A stretch of DNA of 6,802 bases from Bryobacterales bacterium. Its GTDB lineage: Bacteria; Acidobacteriota; Terriglobia; Bryobacterales; Bryobacteraceae. Where the stretch lies: the NCBI GenBank assembly GCA_003132905.1, contig PKZC01000348.1, positions 50,933 to 57,734 of the forward strand, read 5' to 3'. A model generated the notes under the pieces. That model did not search any database. It saw only the letters and a program-made list of their open reading frames with translations, and was not told where the DNA came from. A program made the translations under genes and the position numbers. How positions within the stretch are numbered: the stretch's first letter is position 1; every line of letters starts with the position of its first letter. Positions 5,227-6,802 of the stretch are shown in pieces.

Positions 5227-6492
5227 TTAGCGCTCCGCGCCCACCGGCGAATCTAATTCCGATTCCATCGGCATTGCACCAGGCACCGCGCGTTTTGCCA
5301 GCGGCTTGCACCAGAAGCGGCCGTCGTCGGCATATTCGGGGAACAGGTGACGCAGCTTCGGTATCACCTTTTCGGCGAAGAGCCTGGTTGAATGCATGCA
5401 CTTGTCCTTTGGCATGTCGCCGATTTGCATCAGGCAAAAAATATTTCCTACGCGCAGCTTCTTGATCAGATCTTCCATGCGCTGGGTGACCGTTTCAGGA
5501 CTCCCGGCAATCACGCTGCCGTTATCCACTAACTCCTTCCAGGGAAGCTCCTGAAACATGGTTTGCGGAGCGTACTGCGAAAGAATTCCTTTCTGGATGG
5601 TCTTGATGGTCCTATAGCCGGGGGCATCCGCGAAGCCTGGATAAATATGCAGGCAGCGATTATAGAAGTAGCTGACGTGTTTCGCATACAGCCGCTCCGC
5701 CTCGGCATCCGTCTCTCCCACGCAAATGGTTTGCGCGAAGCCGGCGCGATAGGGCGATGTATCGGGCGCATTTCGTTCCGCAACGCGATCCCAGTAGCCT
5801 TGCATCAAAGCCTGCCCGCGAATATAGCCGCCGAAGCTCAGGTAAGAATACGAATAGGTATTGTCGATGCAGAAATCAAACGTCTCTACCGAGCCGCCGC
5901 CGGGGATGTGAATGGGCGGATGGGGCTGCTGAATCGGCCGCGGCCAGGGATTCACGTAGCGCAGCTTGGTATAGCGGCCGTTGAAGGCGAACGGCTCCTT
6001 GGCCGCCCAGGCGCGCTTGATCAACTCATGAGCTTCGCGGTATTTCTCGCGCGTCAATGCGGGAATCGTACCGTAGCAATAGTTCGTATCCATCGACGTG
6101 CCCACTGGAAATCCCGCGACCAGGCGCCCACCCGAAATGCAATCCAGCATGGCGAATTCCTCTGCCACACGCAGCGGCGGATTGTAGAGCGCGATGGATG
6201 CCCCTAACACCACCAGCGCAACATCGTCGGTCCGCCGCGCCAAGCTGGCAGCGATCAAATTGGGCGACGGCATCAGGCCGTAGGCATTTTGATGATGCTC
6301 ATTCACGCCGATGCCATCGAAGCCCAGCGTCCCCGCGTATTCAAGCAAGTCCAAATAGTTGTTATAGACCTGATGGCCCTTGGCTGGATCAAAAAGGCTT
6401 GGATCGATATCCACCCACACCGAACGATTCTTCTCGCGAAAATCCTCCGGCAAATAGGGCCAGGGCATCAGGTTGAACCAAGTGAATCGCAT
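5227..6492 (-). CDS. LLM-class (luciferase-like) flavin-dependent oxidoreductase
   Basis: A 421-residue bacterial-luciferase-family TIM-barrel protein. Visible family marks are GFDGIGVNEHHQNAYG (57-72), with the EHH segment lining the flavin site, and PSPNLIAASLARRT (76-88). Further marks are a strand GASIALYNPPLRVAEE (97-112), D117-CISGGRLVAGFPVGT (to 132), R148-EKYREAHELIKRAW and NPWPRPIQQPHPPIHIPGGG (181-200). The late motif IAGSPETVTQRM (328-339) is the usual luciferase-like signature. Such enzymes use reduced FMN from a partner reductase and O2 to oxidise aldehydes, ketones, sulfonates, amines or similar; F420-dependent relatives exist, so the cofactor is not certain. No reductase gene is in the window. 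It is longer than the common 330-370 residues, with a C-terminal tail after about residue 385 containing Cys395 and a Pro/Met-rich end. A strong GAGGAGA ribosome binding site (6497-6503) precedes the ATG. The following alpha/beta hydrolase gene suggests a shared catabolic pathway. Confidence 0.94.
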   Translation of the reverse strand: MRFTWFNLMPWPYLPEDFREKNRSVWVDIDPSLFDPAKGHQVYNNYLDLLEYAGTLGFDGIGVNEHHQNAYGLMPSPNLIAASLARRTDDVALVVLGASIALYNPPLRVAEEFAMLDCISGGRLVAGFPVGTSMDTNYCYGTIPALTREKYREAHELIKRAWAAKEPFAFNGRYTKLRYVNPWPRPIQQPHPPIHIPGGGSVETFDFCIDNTYSYSYLSFGGYIRGQALMQGYWDRVAERNAPDTSPYRAGFAQTICVGETDAEAERLYAKHVSYFYNRCLHIYPGFADAPGYRTIKTIQKGILSQYAPQTMFQELPWKELVDNGSVIAGSPETVTQRMEDLIKKLRVGNIFCLMQIGDMPKDKCMHSTRLFAEKVIPKLRHLFPEYADDGRFWCKPLAKRAVPGAMPMESELDSPVGAER

Positions 6493-6516
6493 GTAGTCTC
6501 CTCAGCAGGGACGGAT

Positions 6517-6526
6517 CGAGCGCTCG
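6517..6526. other. Perfect 10-bp palindrome between the DUF6152-like and monooxygenase genes
   Basis: CGAGCGCTCG reads the same on both strands and sits in the middle of the 54-nt gap between the two minus-strand genes. It could be an operator half-site pair or only a chance feature of GC-rich DNA. There is no T-run, so it is not an intrinsic terminator. I see no convincing promoter in the gap. Confidence 0.4.
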
Positions 6527-6546
6527 CGAATGAAAATGTGGTTCGA

Positions 6547-6802
6547 CTATTTGTCCGACTTGTCGGGCGGCGAGCCCTGACCCGCTGATCCTACAAACAG
6601 CTTGCGTCCATCTGGAAACGTGATGTCGCGGCCGTTCATCTTGTTGGATTCGTCCTTGGATTGATAACCGTCCACGACGATCTCGGTCCCCGGCGGCAGG
6701 GATGCCTTTGTAAAACCATTTCGCAGCAAAGTGTTCGGGCTTCCGCCCTCCACCATCCAGCTGGTTACGGTGCCATCTTCATTCTTCACGTCGATGTGGA
6801 TC
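6547..6802 (-). CDS. Small DUF6152-like protein, C-terminal part (5' end outside window)
   Basis: The frame is open to the window edge; about 85 codons are visible and the N-terminus is missing. The residues before the GTG at 6789 (IHID, then VKNEDG) continue the same domain, so that GTG is internal. The pattern IHIDVKNEDGTVTSW, then VEGGSPNTLLRNGF, PPGTEIVVDGYQSKD, and GRDITFPDGRKLFVGS agrees with my memory of the DUF6152 family. These are small exported beta-rich proteins of about 110-140 residues that occur in Acidobacteria and Proteobacteria and have no known biochemical role. The C-terminus is a short charged repeat-like tail ending SPPDKSDK. It precedes the flavin monooxygenase on the same strand with a 54-nt gap, so co-transcription is possible but not assured. 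Family assignment is from remembered sequence patterns only. Confidence 0.68.
   Translation of the reverse strand, partial: IHIDVKNEDGTVTSWMVEGGSPNTLLRNGFTKASLPPGTEIVVDGYQSKDESNKMNGRDITFPDGRKLFVGSAGQGSPPDKSDK

Noticed and set aside
5563..6207. Plus-strand open frame of 214 codons antisense to the flavin monooxygenase.
   Set aside because: Shadow of a clear luciferase-family gene, with no recognisable domain.
6552..6580. Short near-repeat encoding DKSDK at the end of the DUF6152-like gene.
   Set aside because: Too short to call a repeat; a charged tail is common at protein ends.

Overview
The window looks like a piece of a high-GC soil-type bacterial chromosome, most probably an Acidobacteriota member of the Solibacter/Bryobacterales kind. 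That assignment is an inference. It rests on the cytochrome c-first PQQ dehydrogenase with its signature spacing, the cupin and CHRD genes beside it, the DUF6152-like protein and the luciferase-like oxidoreductase/hydrolase pair, all of which I recall as common in that group. No rRNA, tRNA, CRISPR array or mobile element is visible. Coding density is very high: the longest stretch without a gene is about 85 bases (3540-3624).

Layout: (1) 2-508, plus strand, the 3' part of a CPBP/CAAX-type intramembrane protease with all three catalytic motifs. (2) 3539 down to 516, minus strand, a tight three-gene unit: exported cupin, exported CHRD-domain protein, then a cytochrome c-PQQ dehydrogenase fusion. 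Its gaps are 2 and 10 nt. (3) 3540-3624, a divergent promoter region containing a perfect 19-bp tandem duplication. (4) 3625-4443, plus strand, a Tat-exported HD-domain protein whose predicted metal ligands are spaced much like those of the mixed-valent diiron oxygenase PhnZ. (5) 6802 down to 4447, minus strand, a DUF6152-like small protein (5' end outside the window), a luciferase-like flavin monooxygenase and an alpha/beta hydrolase, with gaps of 54 and 3 nt.

How the genes may work together: unit 2 is a periplasmic oxidation module. The quinoprotein would oxidise an alcohol or sugar-like substrate and pass electrons through its own haem, while the exported cupin and CHRD proteins have unknown helper roles. 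The flavin monooxygenase and hydrolase form a plausible two-step cytoplasmic pathway, oxygen insertion followed by hydrolysis of the ester or other bond formed. The HD protein lies between two oxidative operons and may itself be an oxygenase acting outside the cytoplasm. The whole window therefore reads as an oxidative catabolism locus of unknown substrate.

The observations most worth following are the putative Tat-exported PhnZ-like oxygenase, the tandem duplication that appears to build its promoter, and the altered metal site of the PQQ enzyme (Gln in place of the usual Asn, together with an Asp-x-Asp pair reminiscent of lanthanide-dependent enzymes).
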